A stretch of DNA of 64,000 nt from CAVUWL01 sp963787415 (GCA_963787415.1 CAWBCO010000002.1:124001-188000); one strand, 5' to 3'. Positions 28,445 to 37,338 are shown, counted from the first letter of the stretch. Notes: generated by a model from the letters alone, not told the origin. Made by a program: numbers and translations.

Positions 28445-30112
28445 CTAACTTCGACCTGCGCGGGGCGGTCGCTCATCGCAGCGTACTCGCCAGGTTTCGA
28501 TTTCGCCGTTCTTGTCGGGCCGGGGTGTGAAGCGAGCAACCTTTGGCCTGGGTGCCCCGCCGCTACGTCGCTCCACGGCAGCCATCACCTGCACAGCCAT
28601 AGCACTGAGATCGCGCAAACCCTGGTGGCGATTCTGGCGGGCCCCGAGGTCGACCTGGGCTAGCGCATCCAGCCCGACCAGCCCTAGGCAGTCAATAAGC
28701 ATCGCGATCTCCACCCCGTAGCCGACTGGAACCGATAGCTGCTCGAACAACGCCCGCCTGATCGCAGTCTCCCCGGCAAGTGGCTGGACGAAGCCAGCCA
28801 GGGCTGGAAAATGAAGATTCAATAAAGGACGGGCAACCAGCTCGGTGACGCGGCCGCCCTCTCCATCGAGGCGGGATCCATTCACGGCGAGGGGGCGACG
28901 GAAGGAGCCCTTGACCAAACTCACGGCGGGCTCAAGCAGAATCGGGCCAAGCAGTCCGGTCAGGAAATGCTCAGAGAAATCTGAGGTATCGGTGTCGAGG
29001 AAGACCAGAACGTCGCTATTGACAACCGCGGCCGCTCGCCACATCGCATCTCCCTTGCCCAGACATGGGCCGAGCTCGGGGGCAAGTGCGGACTCGCTCT
29101 GCACCTCAAACCCCAGCTCACGGACCACCCTGGCGGTCCCATCGACGGAGTCGGCGTCGACCACGAGCATCTCGTCGATCAGACCCACCTCCCGCAGAGG
29201 CTTGAGGCGGCCAAGGATCGGCCCAATCGTCGCAGCGACTTCTCGTGCAGGCAAGACGACTGCGATCGTCGAGGTCTTGGCTTGCAGCAGTCGCTCAAGC
29301 GTGTGCTCATCGCCGTTGTAGCTACGCTCGGCAATCCATTGGCCGAGGGCCAGGTCGCGAGCGAGACCTCGCTCCGCCCTCCCGTTGGTCCGAGCCGAGG
29401 TCACGACTCGAACTGGTCGCAGACGGTGGATCGGAACACCGGCTTCAGCCAAGCGGTCCTCCAGATCCTGATCCTCAAGCGCCGAGATCCAGCCCATCCC
29501 GCCAACCTGGCGGTAGGTGCGCCCTGTCAACCCCAACGAGGCCCCGGAGAAATGCGCGTGTTCAGCTGGGCCCCGGCACTCCGCGGCTCGCTTCCGCGCC
29601 AGCAGCTCGGACGCGCGGCGCGCCACGACCTCTCGGGGCAGGCGCTCGGCGCCGTCGGGATCCAGCACTACCTCGCCTCCGATCGCCTTCGCTCCCGCCT
29701 CGATCGCCTCGAGCTGTCGGGCGAGCCAGTCGTAGGCGACTACCGAGTCGGCATCGGTGGTGGCAATCAATCCGTCGACCCGACCGACTGCCTCCAATCG
29801 CGAGCATGCGAGGTCCATGCCGATTGCCCTGGCTGGCCCCGCCCCCCGGCCCGGCCCGGCCACAGTCCGAAGTCCCAGCCCGGGCGCCCGCCCCCGTGCC
29901 TCCCTGACGGCGGTCTCAGTCCCGTCTGAGCAAGCATCAAGGACGACGATCACCTCGTACTCCTCCTGGCCAATTTCTACCTGCGCATCAAGAGCGTCGA
30001 GGCAGGCGCCGATCAGCTCCTCCTCATCGCGGGCTGGTACAACCACAACCGCCCTCAACTGCGAGGAGGGTGGGCGCATAACGTCCGCGGCTCGATCCTG
30101 GCTCAGCTCCAT
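28445..30112 (-). CDS. fused glycosyltransferase family 2 / GpgS-like protein
   Basis: 555 residues. Residues about 20-260 are a GT-A family-2 transferase ('VVVPARDEEELIGACLDALD', 'ATTDADSVV'). Residues about 280-540 are a second GT-A domain strongly resembling glucosyl-3-phosphoglycerate synthase: 'LVVDADSVDGTARVV', 'LGKGDAMWRA', metal-binding 'FLDTDTSDF', 'GGRVTELVARPLLNL', 'VGYGVEIAMLIDCLGL' and 'QVDLGARQNRHQGL'. GpgS makes the precursor of glucosylglycerate and methylglucose lipopolysaccharide; here the substrates are unknown. It overlaps the oxidoreductase gene by ten bases and ends a five-gene run. The double-domain architecture is unusual to me. Confidence 0.88.
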   Translation of the reverse strand: MELSQDRAADVMRPPSSQLRAVVVVPARDEEELIGACLDALDAQVEIGQEEYEVIVVLDACSDGTETAVREARGRAPGLGLRTVAGPGRGAGPARAIGMDLACSRLEAVGRVDGLIATTDADSVVAYDWLARQLEAIEAGAKAIGGEVVLDPDGAERLPREVVARRASELLARKRAAECRGPAEHAHFSGASLGLTGRTYRQVGGMGWISALEDQDLEDRLAEAGVPIHRLRPVRVVTSARTNGRAERGLARDLALGQWIAERSYNGDEHTLERLLQAKTSTIAVVLPAREVAATIGPILGRLKPLREVGLIDEMLVVDADSVDGTARVVRELGFEVQSESALAPELGPCLGKGDAMWRAAAVVNSDVLVFLDTDTSDFSEHFLTGLLGPILLEPAVSLVKGSFRRPLAVNGSRLDGEGGRVTELVARPLLNLHFPALAGFVQPLAGETAIRRALFEQLSVPVGYGVEIAMLIDCLGLVGLDALAQVDLGARQNRHQGLRDLSAMAVQVMAAVERRSGGAPRPKVARFTPRPDKNGEIETWRVRCDERPPRAGRS

Positions 30113-31272
30113 GGCGCTCGTTCCCTAACCAGCCGCCGGCCGAGCTCGAAGTCCTCGTCGCGATCGTGGGCGAGGACACCGACGATCTCTCGATCACGCC
30201 CGTACCAGGCGGTGAAGCTCTCGCCCTTTCCATCCTCAAAGATCATCTCGTCCCAGCCATCGCCCCAACCCGCGTACTTCATCGTGCGCTCGCCGATCGT
30301 CGACCAAAAGCCTGGAGCTACTCCCCACCCTGTCTCCACCCCGGCCATCGTGCGACCGGCGACCTCGCCCTGATTTAGCGCCTCGCCCCAGTGCTCGACC
30401 CTGAGGCGGCGACCAGCAGCGAAGTTGTGGGCAAAAGCGACATCCCCGGCGGCCAGTAGGCGCGGATGGGAGGAGCGCATCGCCTCGTCAACGAGGACAC
30501 CACCATCGACCTCAACCCCGGCCTCCTCAGCCAGTCCGGTATTGCGAGAGATCCCGAGCGCCGCAAGCACGGCCTCGGTGTCCTGGCTCCGACCATCGGC
30601 AAAGCGCACGCTCAGCCGGCCTTCGGCGCCGCTTGCAATCTCAGCAAGCTCAGTTTCGGCCAGCATGGTTACGCCGTGTCCCTCCAGCCACTGTGCAATT
30701 CGCTCGGAGACCTTCTCGCCAAGCCGCTCGACTTGAGGACTCGCCTCAAGGCTGGCAATGGTCACATCCCCACCCCGCATCGCCAGGGAGGCGGCGACCT
30801 CACAACCGATGAATCCTGATCCGAGGACCAGGACCGACGCCACGTCTAGGTCGGCCAGCCGATCAGAGTCGCCAACCGTCCGAATCTGGTGGACCTGGGG
30901 CCGCTGGACCCCCGCCAGATCGGGCAACAGGGGATGCGCGCCGGTTGCCAGCAGGCAGAGATCGAACTCCCAGCGACGCCCGTCCTCGCTCGACATCGAT
31001 CCTCGCTCGAGGTCAAGCTTGCTGACGCGGGTCCCCAGCACCACATTGATCTCTCGTGATCGGTACCACTTGCTTGACTCAAGCGCCAGCTCATCGATCT
31101 CCATCTCACCCCGCAGGTACTCCTTGCTCAGCGGGGGTCTTTCGTAAGGAAGGCGTCCCTCGGCAGCGATGATCGTCACCTCTCCTCGACCCCCGGCCTC
31201 GCGATAGGCACCCGCAGCGGCCTTTGCCGCCGGACCACCGCCGACCACGACAATCCTGCGCTCCTCGCTCAC
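30103..31272 (-). CDS. FAD-dependent pyridine nucleotide-disulfide-type oxidoreductase
   Basis: 389 residues from GTG 31272, which overlaps the methyltransferase stop as GTGA. FAD motif 'IVVVGGGPAAKAAAG' at the N-terminus, 'PYERPPLSKEYL' typical of ferredoxin/rubredoxin reductases, NAD(P)H motif 'VLVLGSGFIGCEVAASLAMR' near residue 150 and 'LLAAGDVAFAHN' near 275. Such enzymes pass electrons from NAD(P)H to a small iron-sulfur or other partner. No partner is encoded nearby; within this operon it may serve the acyl-CoA-dehydrogenase-like protein, which is inference. Confidence 0.9.
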   Translation of the reverse strand: MSEERRIVVVGGGPAAKAAAGAYREAGGRGEVTIIAAEGRLPYERPPLSKEYLRGEMEIDELALESSKWYRSREINVVLGTRVSKLDLERGSMSSEDGRRWEFDLCLLATGAHPLLPDLAGVQRPQVHQIRTVGDSDRLADLDVASVLVLGSGFIGCEVAASLAMRGGDVTIASLEASPQVERLGEKVSERIAQWLEGHGVTMLAETELAEIASGAEGRLSVRFADGRSQDTEAVLAALGISRNTGLAEEAGVEVDGGVLVDEAMRSSHPRLLAAGDVAFAHNFAAGRRLRVEHWGEALNQGEVAGRTMAGVETGWGVAPGFWSTIGERTMKYAGWGDGWDEMIFEDGKGESFTAWYGRDREIVGVLAHDRDEDFELGRRLVRERAPWS

Positions 31273-31859
31273 CGCTTGCACCAGCGGTCGAGGACGTAGT
31301 CGGGTGTCTGCTCGCCGGTATCCCAGCACAGTCGACTCCGCTTGCGCAGGATGGCGTGAACCTCCTGGCCTGCGAGCTCTCGGCGGGGATCGGAGCCGCG
31401 CCAGTGAACTGCGAGTAACACGCCTTCGGGCGCCAGGGACTCTTCCATGCGCTGCAATCCCTCCCGAACCAGGGAGGGGCTCCAGTAGTAGAGGAGCTCC
31501 GAGCAGACGATCGTCTCGAAGGGACCCTTCGGGGTCTGCTCAGGCAGGTCGAGGCGGGCGATCTCAACGGTGCAGACTCGGGAGAGCCGGCGTCGGGCAA
31601 GGCTCACCGCTGTCGGGCTGAAGTCAACCGCGAGCAGGCTCGCGCAGCGTGGTGCCAACATCTGAGTGAAGACGCCGATTGAGCAGCCGAGCTCCAGGGT
31701 GCGACCGCCGTGCTCGGGAAGCATGGCCATGGTCCGGGCGTACTTTTCTCGCTCATAGGCACTCGTCTCATATGACCATGGATCCATCGAACCTCGATAG
31801 AGGCGCTCGAAGTGCCCGACCGGAGCTCGGTCGCCGCTCTCTTTAGGAGCGCTGATCAC
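31269..31859 (-). CDS. NodS-type SAM-dependent methyltransferase
   Basis: 196 residues. 'HFERLYRGSMDPWSYETSAY' is the start signature of NodS-like methyltransferases, followed by the SAM-binding 'TLELGCSIGVFTQMLA', 'LLAVDFSPTAVSLARRRL' and 'ETIVCSELLYYW'. In rhizobia NodS N-methylates the deacetylated end of chito-oligosaccharides. Here it lies with a NodB-type deacetylase and a glycosyltransferase, so an aminosugar substrate is a reasonable guess. Both neighbours overlap it by four bases. Confidence 0.88.
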   Translation of the reverse strand: MISAPKESGDRAPVGHFERLYRGSMDPWSYETSAYEREKYARTMAMLPEHGGRTLELGCSIGVFTQMLAPRCASLLAVDFSPTAVSLARRRLSRVCTVEIARLDLPEQTPKGPFETIVCSELLYYWSPSLVREGLQRMEESLAPEGVLLAVHWRGSDPRRELAGQEVHAILRKRSRLCWDTGEQTPDYVLDRWCKR

Positions 31860-32953
31860 GCTCCGAGGCTCCGTGCACCGAGTCGCGCCAGCAAGGGGTC
31901 CAACCGGTGTTGCAGGAGAAAGGTCTCAAGGTCACGCCGGGATCGCTCAAGGCGGCCGCCGGTCACGAAGGGTGCCGATCCACAGGCGGCCGCGGCCTGC
32001 TCCAGTACCGTCTTCGCGGCGCGGTCGATCTCCACCCGCATCTGCAGGCTAAGGGCGTGCATCTCCTCACTCGCCTCGAGCGCCGCCGCGGCCTTCGCCA
32101 ACCAGGCATCAACCGTCGCGACCGCCACTCCGATCCTCCCGGCAGCGAGCTGAGCGAGGGGCTCGTGCGAACGGCGGGCGGCAAGATCCACGATCGCGGC
32201 CTCAGCGGCGGAATCGATCATCCCTGCCCAGCTCACCGCTGTGCGGATCGCATCGCGCGAGAACCAGGGCTCGCGCCCTAGCTCGCCAGGCTCCCCCAGG
32301 ATCGCCTTGATCGGGACGTCGTTGAATACGACGCGATGGCTCTCCGAGGCTCGCATACCAGCCGCCCGGTACCAGCTGCGATCCACCTCCATCTTCTCGC
32401 CACACTCGACTAGGACAAGACGCGGAGAGCCGCCGCCTTCCTCGCCGACGAGCACCAGGGCAGCGTCGATTCCACCGGCGCCGGAGCAGTAAGTCTTGAC
32501 GCCTCGCAACACCAACTTTCCGTCAATCTCGATCATCCGCGCGGGAGCGCCCTCCCCTTGTCCGGGGTCAGCACCCCAGACACCGAGGAGACGGTTGTGA
32601 TCCCTGACCATCGCCAGCTCACGATCTCGAACTTCCTCCTCGGCAGCTACTTCAAGTCGCTCGACCGCGTTCAGATGCCCATCGAGAATGCGACCAACCG
32701 AAGCGTCCGCGGCCGAGACTCGCCGCAGGAGCTCCCATTCGGCGACGATCGGAGCGGCGCCTCGAGCCGATCCGATCGTCGAGGCCAACGCCCCGGCGTC
32801 GCTGAGGAAGCCAAATGCCTTGTGAGGGAAATGAGGCTCTCGGTCAAGTCCCCTGGCCCCGGCGGCGATTGACGCCAAGGCTTGGTCAAGAGCGAGCGAG
32901 GCTTGCGGTTTCGGAAGCAGAGCGCCGTGGCCTGACTTGCCGGTCGCGCTCAT
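31856..32953 (-). CDS. acyl-CoA dehydrogenase-like protein
   Basis: 365 residues from ATG 32953, which overlaps the deacetylase stop as ATGA; a longer start at 33052 would lie deep in that gene. The central 'MIEIDGKLVLRGVKTYCSGA' and 'WYRAAGMRASESHRVVFNDV' match the beta domain of acyl-CoA dehydrogenases, and the C-terminal half is helical. The sequence is shorter and more divergent than fatty-acid enzymes. Related proteins occur in glycosyltransferase/deacetylase/methyltransferase clusters of other bacteria, where the reaction is not established. Confidence 0.83.
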   Translation of the reverse strand: MSATGKSGHGALLPKPQASLALDQALASIAAGARGLDREPHFPHKAFGFLSDAGALASTIGSARGAAPIVAEWELLRRVSAADASVGRILDGHLNAVERLEVAAEEEVRDRELAMVRDHNRLLGVWGADPGQGEGAPARMIEIDGKLVLRGVKTYCSGAGGIDAALVLVGEEGGGSPRLVLVECGEKMEVDRSWYRAAGMRASESHRVVFNDVPIKAILGEPGELGREPWFSRDAIRTAVSWAGMIDSAAEAAIVDLAARRSHEPLAQLAAGRIGVAVATVDAWLAKAAAALEASEEMHALSLQMRVEIDRAAKTVLEQAAAACGSAPFVTGGRLERSRRDLETFLLQHRLDPLLARLGARSLGA

Positions 32954-33585
32954 CGCGACGCGACCTGAGGACTTGACACCGTCGTCGGCCGCAGTCCCTG
33001 CGCGCGAGCCACCTCTAGAAGGACCGATGCCAGCCGAACCGTTTGGACACAATCTGTGCGGCGTGCCCCGGGTCCGATCCCATCATGCATCAGGACAACG
33101 GCGCCGTCGCGAAGGCCGCCCGAAGCGGCCAACGCGGCGAGCATTTCGGTGGAGCTGTCGCCCCGCCAGTCATGGGTATCGAAATTCCACCCCCAGAGAG
33201 TGAGCTCGTGGGCAGCGGCCACCGTGCATGTTGCCGCAGTCACGTCTCCCCAAGGTGCTCTCCACGCCGTCGGACGAACGCCGATCGATTCAAGTGCCGA
33301 CAGTGCCCGTGCGGTGTCGGTCGCCACCGCTGACTCGCTCATCTTTGAGTGACGCACATGGTCAAAGCAGTGCAACCCCACCTCATGACCCGCCTCCCGC
33401 ATGATCTCGATCAAGTCCCTGTGAGCGACAGCTCGGCTGGCGTCGACGAAAAAAGTCGCAACTGCAGCGTGGCGCTCGAGCTCAGCAAGGACACGAGTCG
33501 TCCAAATCCGATCTGGTCCATCGTCAAAGGTAAGAGCCACCGTGCCCGAGATCGAATGGCGATTGACTCGCCCAGCCTCGTTCAC
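32950..33585 (-). CDS. NodB-type polysaccharide deacetylase
   Basis: 211 residues from GTG 33585, seven bases after the preceding stop; a GTG at 33645 would overlap the upstream gene. All five NodB motifs are present: 'TFDDGP', 'HCFDH', 'RAPWGD', 'DTHDW' and 'VLMHDG', giving the Asp-His-His metal site and catalytic Asp/His. No signal peptide is visible, so it probably acts on a cytoplasmic or lipid-linked sugar. It opens the overlapping operon 32.9-28.4 kb. Confidence 0.92.
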   Translation of the reverse strand: MNEAGRVNRHSISGTVALTFDDGPDRIWTTRVLAELERHAAVATFFVDASRAVAHRDLIEIMREAGHEVGLHCFDHVRHSKMSESAVATDTARALSALESIGVRPTAWRAPWGDVTAATCTVAAAHELTLWGWNFDTHDWRGDSSTEMLAALAASGGLRDGAVVLMHDGIGPGARRTDCVQTVRLASVLLEVARAQGLRPTTVSSPQVASR

Positions 33586-33592
33586 CGTCGAC

Positions 33593-34075
33593 TTAAGAGT
33601 TCGGATCCTCGGCTTCAGCCAGCGCCAAGGAGCCCTCACGCACATCCTTTAGGTGGTTTTCTTGGATTGGCAGAGCCCAGTCGAGGAGCTCCCGCACGCC
33701 CTTCTCGCCAGCCGACTCATTGAGCTTGCCAAGGATCGCCCAGTGCCCAAACTCGCCGGCCTCGGCCATGATCAAGAACTCAAAACCGTCTAGCCCGTCG
33801 GACTCCTCACTGAGGTAGGTCTGCATCATCTCGGTGGCCTCTCTCTTGGTCTCGCGCGCCTTCTCTAGGATTGGCGTCTTCTTACCCTCGCGCTGATCGG
33901 CCAAGACCGTGCAGCGGCGCTCGGTCTCCTCGGCCTCCTCGCGCATCCGCTTCAGGGTCTCAATCAGGGACTTGTCATTGAGCATCGACTCGACTTTCGC
34001 CGTCGTCTTTTGCGCTGCGCCAGCCAAGCCGGTCACCTCCGCCAGCTTCTCTTCGAGAGTCGTCAGCTCAGCCAC
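33593..34075 (-). CDS. ferritin-like / DUF892-type helical protein
   Basis: 160 residues from GTG 34075 with AAGGAG nine bases upstream. Long amphipathic helices with heptad-like spacing ('LEEKLAEVTGLAGAAQKTT', 'ETLKRMREEAEETERR') and 'FEFLIMAEAGEFGHWAILG' suggest a four-helix ferritin-like fold as in stress-linked DUF892 proteins. The iron ligands are not certain. It is seven bases from the deacetylase gene and may be its operon leader or a separate stress gene. Confidence 0.6.
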   Translation of the reverse strand: MAELTTLEEKLAEVTGLAGAAQKTTAKVESMLNDKSLIETLKRMREEAEETERRCTVLADQREGKKTPILEKARETKREATEMMQTYLSEESDGLDGFEFLIMAEAGEFGHWAILGKLNESAGEKGVRELLDWALPIQENHLKDVREGSLALAEAEDPNS

Positions 34076-34207
34076 GTATTTCTCCTTTGTCAGTTGATAC
34101 CCGTGACGGCTAGCTGATTTGCGCGACCATCCCTAGAGGCGACCTATCTGGTCGAAAGTCTTCTACCCCCTACACCGACTGTTGAACCAACTACCCGGTA
34201 TGAGGAG

Positions 34208-34435
34208 CTAGGGACGAGATCGCTTCGACTTCTCAGCCTCGACTCGCTTCGAGGCCGCCTCGACGGCCTTCTTGGCCGTAGAAGTCACGGACTTGGCCGC
34301 GTCGGCGAGCGCCTGGACACTGCCTTGGGCTGAGTCCATGAGCTCGCCCCCGCTGGCTTTGGCTTCGTTTTGCTTCCGCGTCGCAGCGCCTTTCTTTGCC
34401 GCCGCACTTCGCTCCGCCTTGGTTCGTTGAGCCAT
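34208..34435 (-). CDS. Lys/Ala-rich small basic protein
   Basis: 75 residues from ATG 34435, preceded by AAGGAGGAG. Composition is dominated by Lys, Ala, Ser and Glu ('AQRTKAERSAAAKKGAATRK', 'AKKAVEAASKRVEAEKSKR'), resembling histone-H1-like or stress-associated tails. It may bind DNA or be an unstructured stress protein. It faces the same way as the ferritin-like gene. Confidence 0.7.
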   Translation of the reverse strand: MAQRTKAERSAAAKKGAATRKQNEAKASGGELMDSAQGSVQALADAAKSVTSTAKKAVEAASKRVEAEKSKRSRP

Positions 34436-34467
34436 ATCGTCGAACTCCTCCTTCCAGCTCCTGTCGC

Positions 34468-34551
34468 CTAGACGCGGCCTCGGCGGCTATACCCGAAGCC
34501 GCCCCCAAACAGCAGAATCAACAAAAGAATAATTACGATTAGCGTCAGCAT
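34468..34551 (-). CDS. 27-residue single-span membrane peptide
   Basis: ATG 34551 with GAGGTG eight bases upstream encodes 'MLTLIVIILLLILLFGGGFG' followed by 'YSRRGRV' and a stop. This hydrophobic stretch plus a Gly-rich, Arg-rich end is typical of tiny bacterial membrane peptides (DUF3309-like), often near stress genes. Confidence 0.6.
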   Translation of the reverse strand: MLTLIVIILLLILLFGGGFGYSRRGRV

Positions 34552-34994
34552 TCTGGTCACCTCATGATCGTTTGGATTGAAAATGAGACCTGCGACCTAC
34601 CTCGCCCGGCATGTCCCAATGCTCTTGTTCCCAGTCCGGGGGTGGCCAAACCCGACTGCTTCGAGCATGCCTGACGGGGAGCGACGCCGATGTCGCACTT
34701 GTGATCATTTCAACAACGGGCGGCTCCAATGAGGGAGCCCGAAGTCACTTGTGCGCCGACCGAGGAGCCAACCTCAGTGATGCCCTCCTGGGTCGAGATA
34801 GCGTGCGGTGGATGTAACCGTGCCGGTTGCTCCCGCTTCGGCGTCCATGTTGACTAGAGGCCTGGTTCGAGGCGGAGTCGAAGTTGACGCCGGCGGAACT
34901 GAAGGCGCAGGAAGACCGTCGCGCCGAGGCCAACGCCCGCGAGCTGATTCGCGAAGAGCCTTGGTCCTGAGACGCGAGCGGTAGCATTTCCGAC
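34552..34994. other. intergenic stretch with a possible gene remnant
   Basis: No complete gene. On the plus strand 34848-34971 reads 'LEAWFEAESKLTPAELKAQE' and continues to 'ELIREEPWS' and a stop, with no start codon. It looks like the 3' end of a lost gene next to the toxin-antitoxin pair. Confidence 0.35.
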
Positions 34995-35219
34995 GTGACC
35001 ACTCGCGAGAAAGTGGAGCAGCTGCTCGATCGGCTCTCGGAGGCAGAACTCGAGGCCGAGTACAAGCGGCTCCGAGAAACCGTCGAGGTCGAAGGGCACG
35101 CCGACGAGTGGGGCGACTTGGACAGGTTCAGCGCGCGGGCATCGCTCGGCGTGCTCCGCCACATGACCGAAGACGAAGAGAAGGCCGGCCTGTCCTGGGA
35201 GGAGTTCCGGCCGCAGTGA
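34995..35219 (+). CDS. putative antitoxin of a MazF-type pair
   Basis: 74 residues from GTG 34995. The helical, acidic sequence ('TREKVEQLLDRLSEAELEAE', 'DEEKAGLSWEEFRPQ') fits a small antitoxin whose C-terminus wraps the toxin. The stop overlaps the GTG of the toxin gene as GTGA, which supports the pairing more than the sequence itself. Confidence 0.7.
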   Translation: MTTREKVEQLLDRLSEAELEAEYKRLRETVEVEGHADEWGDLDRFSARASLGVLRHMTEDEEKAGLSWEEFRPQ

Positions 35220-35527
35220 GACGTGGCGAGGTTTGGTGGCACGAGCCGCCCGAAGAAAAGGGCCGCCCGGTCGTCATCCTGACTCGCGACGAGATGATCA
35301 ATGGCGTCGCCGACGTCATCGCCATGCCGGCGAGCAGGACGGCGCACCACTGGCTGACCGAGGTCGAGGTCGGAGCCGAGGACGGAATGCCGACGACATC
35401 CTTCCTGGTCGCCGAGAACACTCTCTCGGCGGAAAAGGTGTTCCTGCTCGCGCGGATGACTGAGCTCGGCGTCGCCAAGATGGATGAGGTCTGCCGGGCT
35501 CTTGCGCTCGCTACCAGCTGCGGGTGA
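35216..35527 (+). CDS. MazF/PemK-family toxin
   Basis: 103 residues from GTG 35216. The start 'RRGEVWWHEPPEEKGRPVVIL' is the MazF/PemK signature, with the arginine and the strand 'RPVVILTRDE'; 'IAMPASRT' and 'TTSFLVAENTLSAEKVF' follow as in the family, whose members cut RNA at short motifs. Length is normal and no damage is visible. It is translationally coupled to the antitoxin. Confidence 0.88.
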   Translation: MRRGEVWWHEPPEEKGRPVVILTRDEMINGVADVIAMPASRTAHHWLTEVEVGAEDGMPTTSFLVAENTLSAEKVFLLARMTELGVAKMDEVCRALALATSCG

Positions 35528-35835
35528 GGTAGCGGCGCGGGTCATGCCGCGGCTCCTGCGGGGGCGGTGGTTCGGGCGAGGGTGGCGGTTACGCAAAAGC
35601 GAAGAGGACAAGCAACGCGGGCAACCCCTGCCGCGGAGCCGGAAGCAGAAAGGTCCCGGGCGCCTCCGGGGCCGCTCGCGCTACTCGTCGGGAGGCCTTC
35701 AGGGAAAATGACCTCCGATGGGAAGGCCCCAGGAACAAGGGCCCCCGATGCGCCGCCAACAGGGAACGGGAGACGGACGCAGCTTGCGAAATGGGTGGCG
35801 GAGCCGCGGCTGAAGAAGGACCCGCGGCGGCGCGG
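35528..35835. other. intergenic stretch before repeat copy B
   Basis: Very GC-rich sequence with no coding signal I can support on either strand. It ends abruptly at the left boundary of the 496-bp repeat. Confidence 0.4.
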
Positions 35836-36331
35836 AGCCGGTGCCGGCGGCGGGTCGCGCCAACCTCCTCGCCATAAACCACATCATCAAGGGAACGCTG
35901 CCGCCACAAGTGCGCGAGATCTTCGGGATCCGCTGGAGTGGCGCACACGAGGCAAGCTTTCGCTCGCTCAGCGCCGCCCATCGCCGCGCCCGCCATCTCT
36001 TCCCTCATCGGGTGCGTCGTGGCCGCAATAACACCTTCTTCGACGTGGTGAGCCGCACCGAGCGACGGCGGGGGGGAACGGTCACGCCGAAGATGGGAGC
36101 CAACGGACCTCCGAACCACACCGCCCTGAAGTGAAAAGCATGATTCGTCCCGAAGGGGCGAATGTTCCTTGCTGCCCTGCTCGAGCAGCTGGTCATAGGG
36201 GACGCAGAAGGCAGGCAGTCGAGAAGCCCAGGACTGTTTGCTTCGGTAATCGAGGTGCCGGCGATCTCTGGCACGCACTTGCTGTGACCGTGGGCGTCCA
36301 TGTGGGGTGGAGTCAGCAGACGCATTCGGGC
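35836..36331 (+). repeat. 496-bp direct repeat, copy B
   Basis: Second copy of 22180-22675. It holds only the 3' end of the MpaB-type gene (35841-36134 in frame, no start) and, on the minus strand at about 36135-36328, the same monooxygenase remnant. The sole difference seen is A at 36030. It abuts the end of the MBL-fold gene. Confidence 0.9.
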
Positions 36332-36342
36332 TTAATCGGCTT

Positions 36343-37254
36343 TTAGGGTTCAAAATGCGCTGTTCGGCTCGAAAGCGGGTCATCGACCCGCCTTAGCGCC
36401 GAGATCCGGGCGTCGCGGGAGACGCCGGCCACCTCCTTGGCGACTTCGGCGAGGTTGACGCGTCGGATCAAGTCCTGGGGTCTTCCGAGGGGTGAGAAGA
36501 AGTTGTCGTAATGGGTCGGGACGACGATGCGCGGATCAAGCCGCGCCAGGACACGCTCCCAGTAGTGCGGAGTGACACTGCGCCCGGCGATTCCAGCGAG
36601 GAAGACATCGACGGGATCGTCGGGAAGCTCGCGATCGTCGAGGTTGGCGCTGCCCTGGTGATAGAGGCTGATCCCGGCAACCTCGATCCGGATGCCCCAG
36701 ACGACGCCACACTTATAGGCGCTCGGTGAGAGACCGTCGAGGTGATCGCAGGTCAACTCGCCATCCATCGGCACCCTGCGGCCGAAGAGCAGCTTGGAGT
36801 GGCGACTGGGAACGAAACGGACAGCGAAGGGCCCCAACTCATAGATCTGGTGGGCAACAACATCGACGGCGAGCTCGCCGAGGCCGTGAAGGCGCATCAG
36901 CTGCGACAACGAGGCCGACCCATAGGCCTTGGCCCGATGGCGGCGAGCAATCGCCGGGGCGTCAACGGCATGGTCGAAGTGGGTGTGACCGATGAGCACC
37001 CCCGCCACCGCTCCCGGTGCTCTCGCGAAGCGTTCAATCGTCGTCTCATCGGGCATCGCCGAGCGGCCCAGCAGCAGCGAGCGCAACGGCACCCGCGACA
37101 CGTAGGGGTCAATAAAGATCGAGGTGCCCTGATAGGTCAGGCGATAACCGGACACACCGAGCCAGGAGATCTCAAGTCCCGAGGGCAACTCGAGCGGCAC
37201 CGTCTCCAACTCACGCAGTGCCTGCGCGTCGTCGTTACCTGCGGCGGGCATCAC
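36343..37254 (-). CDS. MBL-fold metal-dependent hydrolase
   Basis: 303 residues. 'GVLIGHTHFDHAVDAP' is the HxHxDH metal motif; earlier 'WLGVSGYRLTYQGTSIFIDP' and later 'PTHYDNF' match the UlaG/L-ascorbate-6-phosphate-lactonase-like branch of the metallo-beta-lactamase fold. The substrate is unknown. It lies downstream of the second secreted-protein/TetR pair on the same strand, separated by about 85 bases. Confidence 0.9.
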   Translation of the reverse strand: MMPAAGNDDAQALRELETVPLELPSGLEISWLGVSGYRLTYQGTSIFIDPYVSRVPLRSLLLGRSAMPDETTIERFARAPGAVAGVLIGHTHFDHAVDAPAIARRHRAKAYGSASLSQLMRLHGLGELAVDVVAHQIYELGPFAVRFVPSRHSKLLFGRRVPMDGELTCDHLDGLSPSAYKCGVVWGIRIEVAGISLYHQGSANLDDRELPDDPVDVFLAGIAGRSVTPHYWERVLARLDPRIVVPTHYDNFFSPLGRPQDLIRRVNLAEVAKEVAGVSRDARISALRRVDDPLSSRTAHFEP

Positions 37255-37338
37255 CTAAAACAGTCGACATGCGAGAGGTCCTGGAGCCTTATAGCGAGGA
37301 CGAGGCTCCTTCAGCCCTTTTCCTCTCAAACTCAAAGC

